Counted from the stretch's first letter, positions 43,329-52,854 are shown. The stretch: 64,000 nucleotides of DNA from Mobilitalea torta (GCF_050433395.1 NZ_JBNPXH010000001.1:186001-250000); one strand, 5' to 3'. Notes: generated from the sequence alone by a model not told the origin. Made by a program: numbers and translations.

Positions 43329-44000
43329 ATGTATCTTCTGATCATCGAGGACGATAAGGACTTGTGTTCCATCTTAGAGTACCAGCTGAAGAAAAATAAT
43401 ATGGAAGCAGATTTCTGCCATGACGGGGAGGATGCCTTGTTCTATGCGGGCAAGCAGACCTACGATGTCATTGTATTGGACAGGATGCTTCCCGGAATGG
43501 ATGGGCTGACCATTCTTGATAAGCTCCGGCGGCAGAATATCACCACTCCGGTTATTATGGTAACCGCCATGGATACCTTGAAGAACCGGATCGAGGGGCT
43601 GGACACCGGGGCGGACGACTATCTGACCAAGCCCTTTGATACCGAGGAGCTTCTGGCGAGGGTTCGGGCTCTGGCAAGACGCCCGGCCAGGATTGAGAAT
43701 TTCCAACGGCTGTATTTCTCTGATTTTATCCTGGACGCGGCTACTATGCAAATCGTGAAGGAGAAGGAGGCCTGCAGCCTGTCCAGGCGGGAGGGGGATC
43801 TCCTAAGCTTTTTTATCAAGAATAAAGGGCAGATTCTCACCAGGGATATGCTGCTCACCCGTGTCTGGGGAGCGGACAGCTTTGTGACGGACGGGAATCT
43901 GGACAATTTCATCTGTTTTCTTCGGAAACGCCTGAAATCAGTCCACAGCCGGGCAACAATCAAGACAATCCGGGGGATCGGTTACCAACTGGTGGAATAG
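43329..44000 (+). CDS. OmpR-family response regulator
   Basis: 223 residues, GGAAAGGAGC upstream. Receiver domain residues 1-115 with acidic pocket (IIEDDKD), phosphoacceptor Asp51 (IVLDRMLPGMDG), VMVTAMD and Lys in DYLTKPFD. The DNA-binding winged helix lies at residues 125-220 (LSRREGDLLSFFIKN, DGNLDNFICFLRKRL, IRGIGYQLVE). It precedes the histidine kinase by 9 bp. The two presumably control the neighbouring transporter genes. Confidence 0.94.
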   Translation: MYLLIIEDDKDLCSILEYQLKKNNMEADFCHDGEDALFYAGKQTYDVIVLDRMLPGMDGLTILDKLRRQNITTPVIMVTAMDTLKNRIEGLDTGADDYLTKPFDTEELLARVRALARRPARIENFQRLYFSDFILDAATMQIVKEKEACSLSRREGDLLSFFIKNKGQILTRDMLLTRVWGADSFVTDGNLDNFICFLRKRLKSVHSRATIKTIRGIGYQLVE

Positions 44001-44009
44001 GAGGAGGCT

Positions 44010-45296
44010 GTGTTTAAAAAACTGAAAATCAGGCTGGTGCTTCTCTACGGCATTACCACCAGCATAATACTGACTGTTATTATTATAGGGATCGCCATCC
44101 TTAATTACAAGCAGAACAGCCAGCAGGAGAAAATTCTCTTCCTGGCCAATGCGGAGCAGATTGTGGAGAAAATCCGCACGGAGAATATCATTAATAGCTC
44201 CTGGATGCTTCAAAAACAATTGGAAAATCAGTATATCATCCTGGTGGAGGAGAACGGAAAGCGGCTGGCAAGCCGTTATCAGATACAGACCGGGACAGAT
44301 ACGGAGCAGCTGGCGGCGGCGATCAAGGAGAGCGCCGCCCGGGAAGGTGTGGTCCTCGACCGGCGGCCTCTGTACGCAAGAGCGGAGAAGACTGCCGTAT
44401 TGTCCCTGGATTTTAAGGCGCAGGGCTCCTATCTGGGGATGGGGGTCAACATCCCTACCCGTAAGGGCTGGCAGACGATTATGGTATTTTCAGAAAATCG
44501 TCTGCGTTCCGGGAACGGAGCAGGGCAAATCCTGTTTTTTGCCGCTATTGATCTGGCCGGCGTAGCAGCCCTGTTCCTCATCAGCTCCCTCTATATCGGC
44601 AAGGTAATCAGGCCGCTGGAGGAAGGGCAGGAGAATCAGAATGCATTTATTGCCGCGGCTTCCCATGAGCTTAAGTCCCCGCTTACGGTGATAAAGACGG
44701 GAATATCCGCCATCCGTGAGGATGTAACCAGGGCGGACCAATTCCTTGGGCATGTGGAGACCGAGTGCGACCGGATGACCCGGCTGATCCAGGATATGCT
44801 CTTACTGGCGGCAGCGGACGCAAAGCGCTGGGAGCTGAAGCCGGAGCCGCTGGATCTGGATACGCTGCTGATCGAATGCTATGACATGATATGCAGCTGC
44901 CTGAATGAGAAGCAGACGGAAATCTCCCTGGAGCTTCCCGAGGAAGCTCTCAGCAGCATGAATGGGGATAAGGAGCGCATCAGGCAGATCATAACCATCC
45001 TTGCGGATAATGCCATGAGCCATACTCCCGCAGGGGGCAGGATTGTGATCCGGGCATATCAGCAAAAGCGCTGTGTGATCCTGGAGGTAGAAGATCACGG
45101 CAAGGGAATTCCCGAGGAGGAGAAGAAACGTGTCTTTGAGCGCTTCTACCGCGGAGATCAGTCCAGAACCGATAAGAAGCATTTCGGACTGGGGCTGAGT
45201 ATCGCCAGGGAGCTGGCGGAGCTCCACCATGGGGAGATCCTCATCCGGGATACTCCGGGAGGAGGCGCCACCTTTGCAGTAAAGCTCCCGCTGTAG
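44010..45296 (+). CDS. Sensor histidine kinase
   Basis: 428 residues from a GTG start with GAGGAGG upstream. Two membrane helices (about residues 10-32 and 170-195) frame a 130-residue extracellular sensor. The DHp domain has the phosphoacceptor His in ASHELKSPLTVIKT. The ATPase domain has N-box DNAMSHTP, G1 VEDHGKGIPEEE, and FGLGLSIARELAELHHG. It forms an operon with the response regulator. A terminator follows. Confidence 0.94.
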   Translation: MFKKLKIRLVLLYGITTSIILTVIIIGIAILNYKQNSQQEKILFLANAEQIVEKIRTENIINSSWMLQKQLENQYIILVEENGKRLASRYQIQTGTDTEQLAAAIKESAAREGVVLDRRPLYARAEKTAVLSLDFKAQGSYLGMGVNIPTRKGWQTIMVFSENRLRSGNGAGQILFFAAIDLAGVAALFLISSLYIGKVIRPLEEGQENQNAFIAAASHELKSPLTVIKTGISAIREDVTRADQFLGHVETECDRMTRLIQDMLLLAAADAKRWELKPEPLDLDTLLIECYDMICSCLNEKQTEISLELPEEALSSMNGDKERIRQIITILADNAMSHTPAGGRIVIRAYQQKRCVILEVEDHGKGIPEEEKKRVFERFYRGDQSRTDKKHFGLGLSIARELAELHHGEILIRDTPGGGATFAVKLPL

Positions 45297-45316
45297 CGCA
45301 AATCGGTGTCCAAATC

Positions 45317-45329
45317 GGTGTCAGGCACC
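45317..45329. repeat. GGTGTCAGGCACC palindrome, copy 2
   Basis: Intergenic copy just before the terminator of the histidine-kinase gene. Confidence 0.8.
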
Positions 45330-45333
45330 GAAC

Positions 45334-45386
45334 GCCGCCGGGTTTAGGATGTATATCATCCAGCCCGGCGGCTTTCTTTGTTTTTT
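45334..45386 (+). terminator. Terminator after histidine kinase
   Basis: GCCGCCGGG (45334-45342) pairs with CCCGGCGGC (45364-45372), with an inner GGATG/CATCC stem, then a T-rich run. Confidence 0.92.
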
Positions 45387-45459
45387 AAAGGTTATTTAGA
45401 GATTTCCCAGCTATACTGCCAGTAAACGATACGCAGATAAATATTATTGCAGTAAGGGT

Positions 45460-46386
45460 GTGGTTTTCGAGATGATATTAAAAATAATAAGGCAAGGTAA
45501 TGCCTGTCGTGGTGTCAGGCACCTGCGCGGCGGTGTCAGGCACCGGCTGGGACGGCGGGAAACAGGAACAGCCTGGCTGTTTTTGCTTCCCAGCCTTCTG
45601 GGCATCGCGGTGTTTGTCCTGCTTCCCTTTCTGGATGCGGTGCGAAGATCCTTCTTTGAAGCCATGGGGGGAAGGTTTGTCGGCCTTAAGAATTACCGGA
45701 CCGTACTGGAAAATGAAGCATTCCGCCTGGCAGCAGGAAATACAGGGAGGTTTATTCTGGTCTGCATCCCCCTGCTGCTGCTTCTGAGCCTGCTGCTATC
45801 CGTAATGATGCAGCACCGGGGAGACTTCTTTAAGGTATCCTTTCTGATTCCCATGGCTGTTCCGGTTGCCTCGGTGGCCCTCCTGTGGAAGATTTTCTTT
45901 CATAACCAGGGCTTATTGAATCATCTGCTGGTGAGGCTGGGCAGCCGGCCGGTGGACTGGATGAATACGGATTATGCCTTTCTGGTGCTGGTATTCAGCT
46001 ATGTGTGGAAGAATGCGGGCTATGACTGTGTGCTGTGGCTGTCCGGTTTGGGCAGTATATCGGAGACGGTCTACGAGGCGGCTGCCATCGACGGGGCAGG
46101 GGTATTGGGAAAGTTCTTTTATATCACTCTGCCGGGGCTGCTGCCGACTCTGTTTGTTGCGGCAGTGATGTCCCTGGTCAATTCCTTCAAGGTATTCCGT
46201 GAAGCCTATCTGGTGGCGGGGGCTTATCCCCAGAGCAGTATTTATATGCTTCAGCATCTGTTAAATAACTGGTTTGTTTCACTGGATATTCAGAAAATGT
46301 GTGCCGCGGCATCTATGCTGGCAGCAGTATTTATCTTATTCCTTCTGCTGCTTCATGGTCTGGGGCGAAGAGGGGTGGAGGAATGA
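45460..46386 (+). CDS. Sugar-type ABC permease (MalF/UgpA-like), repeat-expanded N-terminus
   Basis: 308 residues from GTG 45460; ATG 45472 is an alternative. Six membrane helices (starting FLLPSLLGIAVFVLLPF) and the EAA loop EAAAIDGAG...ITLPGL identify a carbohydrate ABC permease. The first 30 residues are unusual: RGVRHLRGGVRHRLGRR is encoded by two copies of GGTGTCAGGCACC (45511, 45532), a repeat also found intergenically. It overlaps the second permease by 4 bp (ATGA). No ATPase gene is in the window; a shared MsmX-type ATPase is likely. Confidence 0.9.
   Translation: MVFEMILKIIRQGNACRGVRHLRGGVRHRLGRRETGTAWLFLLPSLLGIAVFVLLPFLDAVRRSFFEAMGGRFVGLKNYRTVLENEAFRLAAGNTGRFILVCIPLLLLLSLLLSVMMQHRGDFFKVSFLIPMAVPVASVALLWKIFFHNQGLLNHLLVRLGSRPVDWMNTDYAFLVLVFSYVWKNAGYDCVLWLSGLGSISETVYEAAAIDGAGVLGKFFYITLPGLLPTLFVAAVMSLVNSFKVFREAYLVAGAYPQSSIYMLQHLLNNWFVSLDIQKMCAAASMLAAVFILFLLLLHGLGRRGVEE
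45511..45544. repeat. GGTGTCAGGCACC palindromes, copies 3 and 4, inside permease gene
   Basis: Two copies (45511-45523 and 45532-45544) lie in the 5' coding part of the permease and encode GVRHL and GVRHR. See copies at 15894 and 45317. Confidence 0.85.
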
Positions 46387-47228
46387 AGAAGCTGAGGTAT
46401 CTTAACTTTTTAATTCTCTGCCTCATGGCCCTGCTCATCTGGCTCCCTCTGTGGATGCTGGTCTCCGGTTCCTTTATGGGAGCTGCCGAGGTGGAGGAAA
46501 GCATCGGGGCGGTGTTAGGACAGAGGGAGGGGTATGCATCCTGGCATCTGTTCCCCGGCTACCCCACTCTCCGACCCTACGCGGAGCTGCTGCTGGATAC
46601 GCCCCAATTCTTTCCGATGTTCTGGAATTCCTGCATTCAGGTAATTCCCGGTGTGGCCGGGCAGCTGATCATTGCACTTCCTGCCGCCTGGAGCTTTGCG
46701 CGTTTTCAGTTCCGGGGAAAGAAAGCGCTGTTCTTATTGTACATCGCATTGATGATCATGCCCTTTCAGGTAACGATGGTATCAAGCTATCTTGTGCTTG
46801 ACCGGCTGAGGCTGATGAATACCCACCTGGCCCTGATCGTTCCCATGCTTTTTTCCACCTTTCCCGTATTCATCCTGGAGAAAAGCTTCAGAACCATTCC
46901 TCGGGCTCTGATTGAGGCAGCTAAAATAGATGGGGCAGGAGAGGGAAAGATATTTCTGCATATCGGACTGCCCCTGGGTGCGTCGGGGATTATCTCTGCC
47001 GGAATTCTGGGCTTTCTGGAGGGATGGAATGCAATTGAGCAGCCCATTACCTTTCTAAAGGATAAATCCCTGTGGCCCATGTCCCTGTATCTTCCCGGAA
47101 TTGCCATGGATGAGCTGGGAGTTGCACTGACAGCCTGCGTGATCGCTATGATGCCGCCGCTGCTGTTTTTTCTGTCCGATCAGAAATATATAGAAGAAGG
47201 GATTGTAGCTTCCGGAATTAAAGAATAA
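46383..47228 (+). CDS. Sugar-type ABC permease (MalG/UgpE-like)
   Basis: 281 residues from the ATG at 46383, which overlaps the previous stop (ATGA); a longer frame from 46299 overlaps the first permease and is not real. Six membrane helices and EAA motif IEAAKIDGAGEGKIFLHIGLP. It pairs with the previous permease to form the channel. The likely binding protein is the lipoprotein divergently encoded at 40.9-43.2 kb. Confidence 0.92.
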   Translation: MKKLRYLNFLILCLMALLIWLPLWMLVSGSFMGAAEVEESIGAVLGQREGYASWHLFPGYPTLRPYAELLLDTPQFFPMFWNSCIQVIPGVAGQLIIALPAAWSFARFQFRGKKALFLLYIALMIMPFQVTMVSSYLVLDRLRLMNTHLALIVPMLFSTFPVFILEKSFRTIPRALIEAAKIDGAGEGKIFLHIGLPLGASGIISAGILGFLEGWNAIEQPITFLKDKSLWPMSLYLPGIAMDELGVALTACVIAMMPPLLFFLSDQKYIEEGIVASGIKE

Positions 47229-47334
47229 CGGCCAAAGTACAGACAAGGTGGTAAGAAGGGGATCAAGAGGGATGAAAAGGAAGACAGGGTCAGGGATTGG
47301 CGGGTAGAAGGAATGGAAAGAAAGGTGAAAGAGA

Positions 47335-49752
47335 ATGGGAAGGATGAAGGAATATATCATAAAGCAGCTTGCCAGAGAACCGGAAGCGGAAAAACCAACC
47401 TTGCAGGAGGCAGCAAAGCGTCTGCTGATCGGTTTTTTTATACTAATGCTGCTGCTGACAGGGGTATCCCGTGCCGCGGATTCGGTAACCGTTGCAAAGG
47501 TAACAGCAGTAAAGGCAAAGAGCAGCGTATTAAATTATATTATCACGGGAACCGGTTCCATTGAAGCCAAAACAGAGAAATATCTGGAGCTCTATGATGG
47601 GGCCAGGATATCGGAAATTGCAGTAAAGGAAGGCCAGCCGGTTGAAGAAGGGGATCTTCTTTTTATCTATGATCTGCAAGGACTGGAAACCATATGTGAG
47701 GATCTCCGGCGGGAGCTTACCATTGCAGAACTCAACAGGGAGAAGGAAGAGCTGGCCCAGGAGACGGCGGCGTCGGCAGCAGCGGAGGAAGAGGAGGCGG
47801 CAGCTCTCGCACTGAGAAGAGCGGAGTTAGATGCCGGACTGGCTCGGACGAGACTGGAAGCGGCAAGGTCATCGATAGATAAGGCAAGGCAGGAAGAGCT
47901 GGAGGAAGCGGAAGAAGCATACCGGGAGGCAGAAGAAGCCTGCATGGAGGCCGAAAGAGCCTATCAGGAGGTCCAGGAATGGAAGCTGGAGGCGGAAGAG
48001 GATCGTGACCGGGCTATGCTCAAGGCAGAGAAAGCATACGCCAGGGCGGAAGAAGCTCTGGAAGAGCTGTCTGCCGGTAAAAGAAAAGCGGAAGCTGCAA
48101 TCGCAGGATACCGTGCTGCGGCGCTGGACAGCAAGGTAAAGATCGCCGCACCCTCCCAAAAAGAGGATGGGGACCCGGTATGGGATCCCGGCAGTATTGC
48201 TTTTGATGACCGGGAGTATAGCGCCACCTTGATGAATATCGACAACAGCTTCCATGAAATTCTGACGAAACTCTATGCCCAGTCAGAGAATCCGGCCTCA
48301 GACACAGGGACATCCGATAGGGAAACCACCACGGAAGACTGTCAGGATGCGTTGATCCGGGCCCAGCTTCCGATCTTCTGGTGCTATTACGGTGAGGAAG
48401 AATACAGGAGGCATGTGAAAACAGCAAAGGCTCTGCTGAAGGAACTCAACCGAGCCAGAGAGGATTATAAGCTGGCATTTATTACAGCGGCAGAATCAGG
48501 CTCCTATCTGACGACCGCCCAGAAGGCGGCATATATCCGCGCTTATGAGGATGCCTATGAGGCATGGAAGGAAGAAGCCGGGAGGGACAAAGAGCTTTGT
48601 GACGCCATCGCTTCTTATGGTGCCGCAATTCAAAGCGGCTCGGAAGCAAATGCTGCGATGGCCTGGCAGAGCCTTTTCTCCATCGTTTACCAGGAGGATG
48701 ACGCAAAGCGCCAGGTTATCCGCAGCGCCGAAGAGCTGGTGGAGGTAAAACGGGAAGAACTGGAAAGTACGAAGCTGCAGTGGGAAAGAAAGCTGGCCGG
48801 ACTGGAGAAGGATGAGGATAAGGGGATAGAAAACCGGAACAAGGCCCGGGAGAGCCTGGATAAAGCCGGGGAGAATAAAAGTAAGGCCCAGGAGGTCTGT
48901 GACCGGATTAAGGAGCAGCAGTATGATTACGGTGAGGAGCTGCAGGCCCAGGAGAGCCAGCTGGACAGTGCCGAAAGGGTTCTTGAGGATGCCAGGATGG
49001 CCTTGAATAAGGCCAAGAAGAAAGATTCGGATACCCTGCGCTCCAACCGGACGAAGCAGGAGATAAACCGGATCTCCAATGATCTTCTTGCAATGGAGGT
49101 GGAGCAGCACAGAGAAGCAGTGGAAGCGGCGGAAAAGCTGCTGAAGCAGGAGGGCAAAGTCCTTTCTCCCTGTGCGGGGAAGGTAAAAAACATTGGCGTG
49201 AGTGTGGGAAGCAGAATTACAGGCGCAGAAAAGGTGTCCATTTCTACGGAAAATTACCTGTTTCAAGCGAAGGTATCAAGGGAGGAAGCAGAGCATCTGG
49301 AGGTCGGAGATGAGATCCTGCTCTCAAGCGGTGACAGGCGGGAGCCGATAACGGCTATCATAGAAAGCATAGGCCGGGAAGATGTCCAGGGAATGGCGGA
49401 GCTGACGGCAGAACTTCCTTCCGGCGATCATACTTCATTGGGAATATATGATATTGGAAAGACCGTGTCCTATACTGTCAGCAAAACATCCGGAAAATAT
49501 GCAAAGACACTGCCTCTTCAAGCGATACGGATCGATTCCCATCAGATGAATTATGTTCTGGTAATCGGAGAGACGAACACCAGCCTGGGCCGGGAGCAGA
49601 CCGTCTACCGGGTAAATGTTACTGTGCTGGAGAAAGACAGCAAAACCGCGGCGGTGGATACAGTGCTCGGCTCGGGGGACAGAGTTGTTGTCAGCAGCAG
49701 TAAAAGCATTGAGGAGGGGGACCGGGTGAGGATTAATGAGAAGAATGAATAG
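47335..49752 (+). CDS. HlyD-like membrane-fusion protein with very long coiled coil
   Basis: 805 residues, about twice the length usual for adaptor proteins. One N-terminal membrane helix (LLIGFFILMLLLTGVSRAA). The first half of the barrel-sandwich domain is at 55-110 (GTGSIEAKTEKYLELYDGAR, VKEGQPVEEGDLLF). A charged coiled-coil hairpin of about 480 residues (EREKEELAQE- and EEAYREAEEA-like heptads) follows. The second half of the sandwich is at 600-650 (VLSPCAGKVKNIGVSVGS), then a beta-barrel. It overlaps the next gene by 17 bp. It likely bridges the cytoplasmic membrane to the outside, perhaps in export or sensing. Confidence 0.8.
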   Translation: MGRMKEYIIKQLAREPEAEKPTLQEAAKRLLIGFFILMLLLTGVSRAADSVTVAKVTAVKAKSSVLNYIITGTGSIEAKTEKYLELYDGARISEIAVKEGQPVEEGDLLFIYDLQGLETICEDLRRELTIAELNREKEELAQETAASAAAEEEEAAALALRRAELDAGLARTRLEAARSSIDKARQEELEEAEEAYREAEEACMEAERAYQEVQEWKLEAEEDRDRAMLKAEKAYARAEEALEELSAGKRKAEAAIAGYRAAALDSKVKIAAPSQKEDGDPVWDPGSIAFDDREYSATLMNIDNSFHEILTKLYAQSENPASDTGTSDRETTTEDCQDALIRAQLPIFWCYYGEEEYRRHVKTAKALLKELNRAREDYKLAFITAAESGSYLTTAQKAAYIRAYEDAYEAWKEEAGRDKELCDAIASYGAAIQSGSEANAAMAWQSLFSIVYQEDDAKRQVIRSAEELVEVKREELESTKLQWERKLAGLEKDEDKGIENRNKARESLDKAGENKSKAQEVCDRIKEQQYDYGEELQAQESQLDSAERVLEDARMALNKAKKKDSDTLRSNRTKQEINRISNDLLAMEVEQHREAVEAAEKLLKQEGKVLSPCAGKVKNIGVSVGSRITGAEKVSISTENYLFQAKVSREEAEHLEVGDEILLSSGDRREPITAIIESIGREDVQGMAELTAELPSGDHTSLGIYDIGKTVSYTVSKTSGKYAKTLPLQAIRIDSHQMNYVLVIGETNTSLGREQTVYRVNVTVLEKDSKTAAVDTVLGSGDRVVVSSSKSIEEGDRVRINEKNE

Positions 49753-51022
49753 CATTATCAAAGGGCGTGCGGCTCCTCTCCTTCTGTTTGCCCTGATCTA
49801 TGCCCTATGGGGAACCGCACTATATTATAGCCGCTGCATCGAAGAGGATTACCGGGCTGTCAGCATCCGGATAGAGGAAGGGACAGTGGAGGGTCGGACC
49901 CTCGCCTATATGGCAGAGCAGGAAATGGAAGGAGAAAAGAAAGGATTGAAAGGAATCACCGCCTGGAACAGGAAGGAGAGACAGCTTATTGAAGTGGGTA
50001 TCCTAAGCAGCGGGATAGTGGTGTATCCGCAGGAAAGAAAGCTGTCACTGATCGAAGTATCCGGTGACATGGAACGGGCATATCCGATTCAAATAGCCGG
50101 CGGATATATACCGGCAGCAGATGACCTTCAAGGCTGTCTGATTGACGAGGATACGGCATACGGTCTGTTTGGCACAATGGATGCGCTGGGGAATTCGGTG
50201 TCTTATGACGGTGAATCCTACCTTGTGCGGGGCATCCTTCATTCCAGAGAAGCGATATGCCTTATTGTGCGGGAATTGGAGAAAATGGACTATGCCAATC
50301 TGGAACTGACCTTTGCAGCCGAAAGCGGCGGCGGACAACAGGCTGAGGAGCTGCTGAGACGGTATGGAATTAGCGGCAGCTATACCCTGATTGACGGATA
50401 TCTGATCTCCAGGGGCCTTTCCCTGGCGGCTCTGCTGCCGGCGTGGCTTATGGGCTTTTGCCTGCTGTATGAGGTGGGTGCGATTCTCTGGAGGAGAAGG
50501 AGCATCCCGATTCAGGCCGTCAGTCTTTTTCTGTTACTTTTATGCATCTGGCCCCTGCTTTTCTGGATGATGGAATTTGAGGTATTTTTTCCCCAACAGC
50601 TCGTTCCTGCAAAATGGTCCGATTTTTCCTTCTGGAGCAGGAGATACGCCGATTTCCTGGAATGGAGGCGGGGCATGGATTATATTACTCCCAATTATAA
50701 AGATATCTTACTAAAGCAGTATATCCAAAACTGTTTGACCTGTACGGCTGTGGCAGCTGTCGGTATATTGGCGCTGAGAATATACCGAAATCTTCTGCCT
50801 GTCAACAGGCGTCGGGAGACCGGCAGCCTGCTTCCGGCGGCAGTATTGGAATGCGCTGTAATCTGTCTTCTGTTCTCCTTTGGGAGACCCTTCCCCCTTC
50901 CAAGAGCCTATCTGGGAATGCCGTTATTTTATATGCTGGCAGAGGGTTGCCTCCGATGGGCCAGAAAAGGCTATAAGACCTGCTGCTCTATTATAACCGG
51001 ACATGTGACAAGGAACGAATAG
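49736..51022 (+). CDS. Membrane protein with MacB-like extracellular domain and C-terminal membrane helices
   Basis: 428 residues, overlapping the adaptor gene by 17 bp. An N-terminal membrane helix (APLLLFALIYALWGTALYY) is followed by an extracellular domain of about 200 residues resembling MacB/FtsX core domains (VSGDMERAYPIQIAGGYIP, DEDTAYGLFG, VRGILHSREAICLI). Four to five membrane helices follow (LAALLPAWLMGFCLLYEVGA onward). Together with the adaptor it resembles half of a MacAB-like exporter but without a nucleotide-binding domain. Function is inferred from context only. Confidence 0.6.
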   Translation: MRRMNSIIKGRAAPLLLFALIYALWGTALYYSRCIEEDYRAVSIRIEEGTVEGRTLAYMAEQEMEGEKKGLKGITAWNRKERQLIEVGILSSGIVVYPQERKLSLIEVSGDMERAYPIQIAGGYIPAADDLQGCLIDEDTAYGLFGTMDALGNSVSYDGESYLVRGILHSREAICLIVRELEKMDYANLELTFAAESGGGQQAEELLRRYGISGSYTLIDGYLISRGLSLAALLPAWLMGFCLLYEVGAILWRRRSIPIQAVSLFLLLLCIWPLLFWMMEFEVFFPQQLVPAKWSDFSFWSRRYADFLEWRRGMDYITPNYKDILLKQYIQNCLTCTAVAAVGILALRIYRNLLPVNRRRETGSLLPAAVLECAVICLLFSFGRPFPLPRAYLGMPLFYMLAEGCLRWARKGYKTCCSIITGHVTRNE

Positions 51023-51114
51023 CTGGTCTTTACAATCGGAATTTAACATAGTATACTTCTATATAATTGAATGGGAAGATCAAGGAAATTATTTCAATAA
51101 GGAGTATAAAGACG

Positions 51115-51972
51115 ATGAACAGCAAATTAAAAGGCAATGTGTTAATCTTACTAAAGGGCTTCATCATTGGTTCGTCCATGAGCGTACCGGGAGTCAGCGG
51201 CGGAACCATGGCGATCCTGCTTGGAATATATGATAGGCTGATCGGTTCCATCAGTAATTTTCTGAAGGATATTAAGGGAAACTTTTTATTTTTAATGAAA
51301 TTCTGTATCGGTGCGGCAGCGGGTATCGGCTCCCTGGCCTTTGTCATCCAATGGCTGCTGGAGAAGTTCCCCCTGCCGGTATCTTTTTTCTTTCTGGGAG
51401 CGGTCATCGGCGGTATTCCCGCACTCTATAAAAGAACAGAGGCAGCGACACGGAAGCTGTCCTTTGCAATCTACTTTCTCATTGGTTTTATTATTGTAAT
51501 TTCCATTGGTTTTCTGCCTACCGGCAATTTTGACATCAGTACGGGAACGGGAATTGGCCATTATCTGATGGTGCTGGTGACGGGGATTATTATTGCCCTC
51601 GCCCTGGTGCTTCCGGGAATCAGCACCTCCCATATGCTTCTGGTGCTGGGAATGTATGATACGATGCTGGCGGCCATCACCGGCTTTGACCTGGTTTATA
51701 TCGGGGTGATAGGGATATCCACGGTAGTCGGAATCTTTTTGATTACCAAGCCTATCGAATGGACCATGAATAAATTCCCCCACCAGACCTACTGCATGAT
51801 TATCGGCTTTGTTCTGGGCTCCACCTCAGAGATCTTCCGGGATAAGATTATCCCTGCCGTACCGGACGGGGCAGGTTTTGCCTGGTGGATACCATCTGCC
51901 ATTCTGTCCGTTGTAACTTTCATTCTGGGATATTATGCAATACTTTCCCTGTCTAGATTTTCTAATGATTGA
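51115..51972 (+). CDS. DUF368 membrane protein (PopT-type undecaprenyl-phosphate transporter family)
   Basis: 285 residues from the ATG at 51115 with AAGGAG upstream; a frame extension to 51067 lacks a site. Multi-pass membrane protein with the family signatures GSSMSVPGVSGGTMAILLG near the N-terminus and LALVLPGISTSHMLLVLGMY in the middle, a repeated PG-S-GT/S motif characteristic of DUF368. Members recycle undecaprenyl phosphate across the membrane for cell-wall synthesis (PopT in other bacteria). No partner gene is adjacent. Confidence 0.88.
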   Translation: MNSKLKGNVLILLKGFIIGSSMSVPGVSGGTMAILLGIYDRLIGSISNFLKDIKGNFLFLMKFCIGAAAGIGSLAFVIQWLLEKFPLPVSFFFLGAVIGGIPALYKRTEAATRKLSFAIYFLIGFIIVISIGFLPTGNFDISTGTGIGHYLMVLVTGIIIALALVLPGISTSHMLLVLGMYDTMLAAITGFDLVYIGVIGISTVVGIFLITKPIEWTMNKFPHQTYCMIIGFVLGSTSEIFRDKIIPAVPDGAGFAWWIPSAILSVVTFILGYYAILSLSRFSND

Positions 51973-52025
51973 TTCTTGTAATTGTGTTAAAATTACATTA
52001 GAAACTCGCATTGGCAGTGAAAATA

Positions 52026-52034
52026 TGCTATACT
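52026..52034 (+). promoter_or_regulatory. Extended -10 promoter for NfeD-flotillin operon
   Basis: TGCTATACT matches the extended -10 TGnTATAAT form, about 30 bp before the GTG start. No good -35 box at the correct distance. Confidence 0.5.
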
Positions 52035-52065
52035 CAATTTAGGTTGTGAAAAGGGGGTCTACGAA

Positions 52066-52854
52066 GTGATAACGTTCTATCTATGTTTCTTTGCCGGAGG
52101 CGCGGTACTTCCCGTTCTCAGTGTCATCATGGGAGCCCTTGGAGGCGGTTCGGATACGGACGTCGATATGGATGTGGGAGTGGATACGGATATCGATTTG
52201 GATGTTGACCTGGACGTTGACTTGGACGTTGACTTGGATATTGATCCCGGTATTGATATCGGCGGGGATATCGGGGCCGATCCCGGACTGGATCTGGATG
52301 CAGGCCATGGGCTGACAGGTCATGGATTACTCGGTCATGGATTGACAGGCCACCATTATGAAGCCCACACCGGTGATGCTCATGCTTTAGATGGTCAGGC
52401 ACCGGCAGGAGCAGAGATAAGCTCCGCCTTTTCCCTGGGACTTGTCCCTACCTCCCTGATGTCACTGTCCGCTCTGGCCGTAGGCTTTGGAGCGGTGGGA
52501 GCCATCATGACAATGCTGGGCCGGGGGCATGTAATAACACTTATAATTGCGGCGATTGCGGGGTATCTGGCATCCGTGGTTATCCAAACAATTATAAAGA
52601 CCCTGAAACGGGTACAAACGAGAAATTATGGAATCAACGAGAATGAGCTGCTGCTGTATGACGGAAAGGTGATTGATACCATTCTTCCGGGCCAGCTGGG
52701 GACGGTAAGCTTTGACACCTTGAAGAATGTGCATGTCAGCTATCCGGCCAGATGTGCGGATTCAGACCTCAGGCTGGAGGCGGGCCGGGCCGTAAAGGCA
52801 CTGGAGCTTCGCGACGGCATCTGTCTTGTTGAACCAAAGAACAGGTATGAGTAA
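52066..52854 (+). CDS. NfeD-like membrane protein with Asp/Val repeat domain
   Basis: 262 residues from GTG with AAAAGGGGG upstream. One N-terminal membrane helix (ITFYLCFFAGGAVLPVLSVI) is followed by about 80 residues of low-complexity repeats: alternating acidic VDLDVDLDVDLD-type units, then GHGL/THGLL-type Gly/His units. Two membrane helices lie at about 135-185. The C-terminal 75 residues are the NfeD OB-fold-like domain (YDGKVIDTILPGQLGTVSF). NfeD proteins pair with flotillins, encoded 108 bp downstream. The repeat part is unusual for the family and might bind divalent metals. Confidence 0.8.
   Translation: MITFYLCFFAGGAVLPVLSVIMGALGGGSDTDVDMDVGVDTDIDLDVDLDVDLDVDLDIDPGIDIGGDIGADPGLDLDAGHGLTGHGLLGHGLTGHHYEAHTGDAHALDGQAPAGAEISSAFSLGLVPTSLMSLSALAVGFGAVGAIMTMLGRGHVITLIIAAIAGYLASVVIQTIIKTLKRVQTRNYGINENELLLYDGKVIDTILPGQLGTVSFDTLKNVHVSYPARCADSDLRLEAGRAVKALELRDGICLVEPKNRYE

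Noticed and set aside
47667..48255. Several Ser/Ala/Leu-rich minus-strand frames in the adaptor gene
   Set aside because: They mirror the coiled-coil repeats of the plus-strand gene and carry no independent signal.
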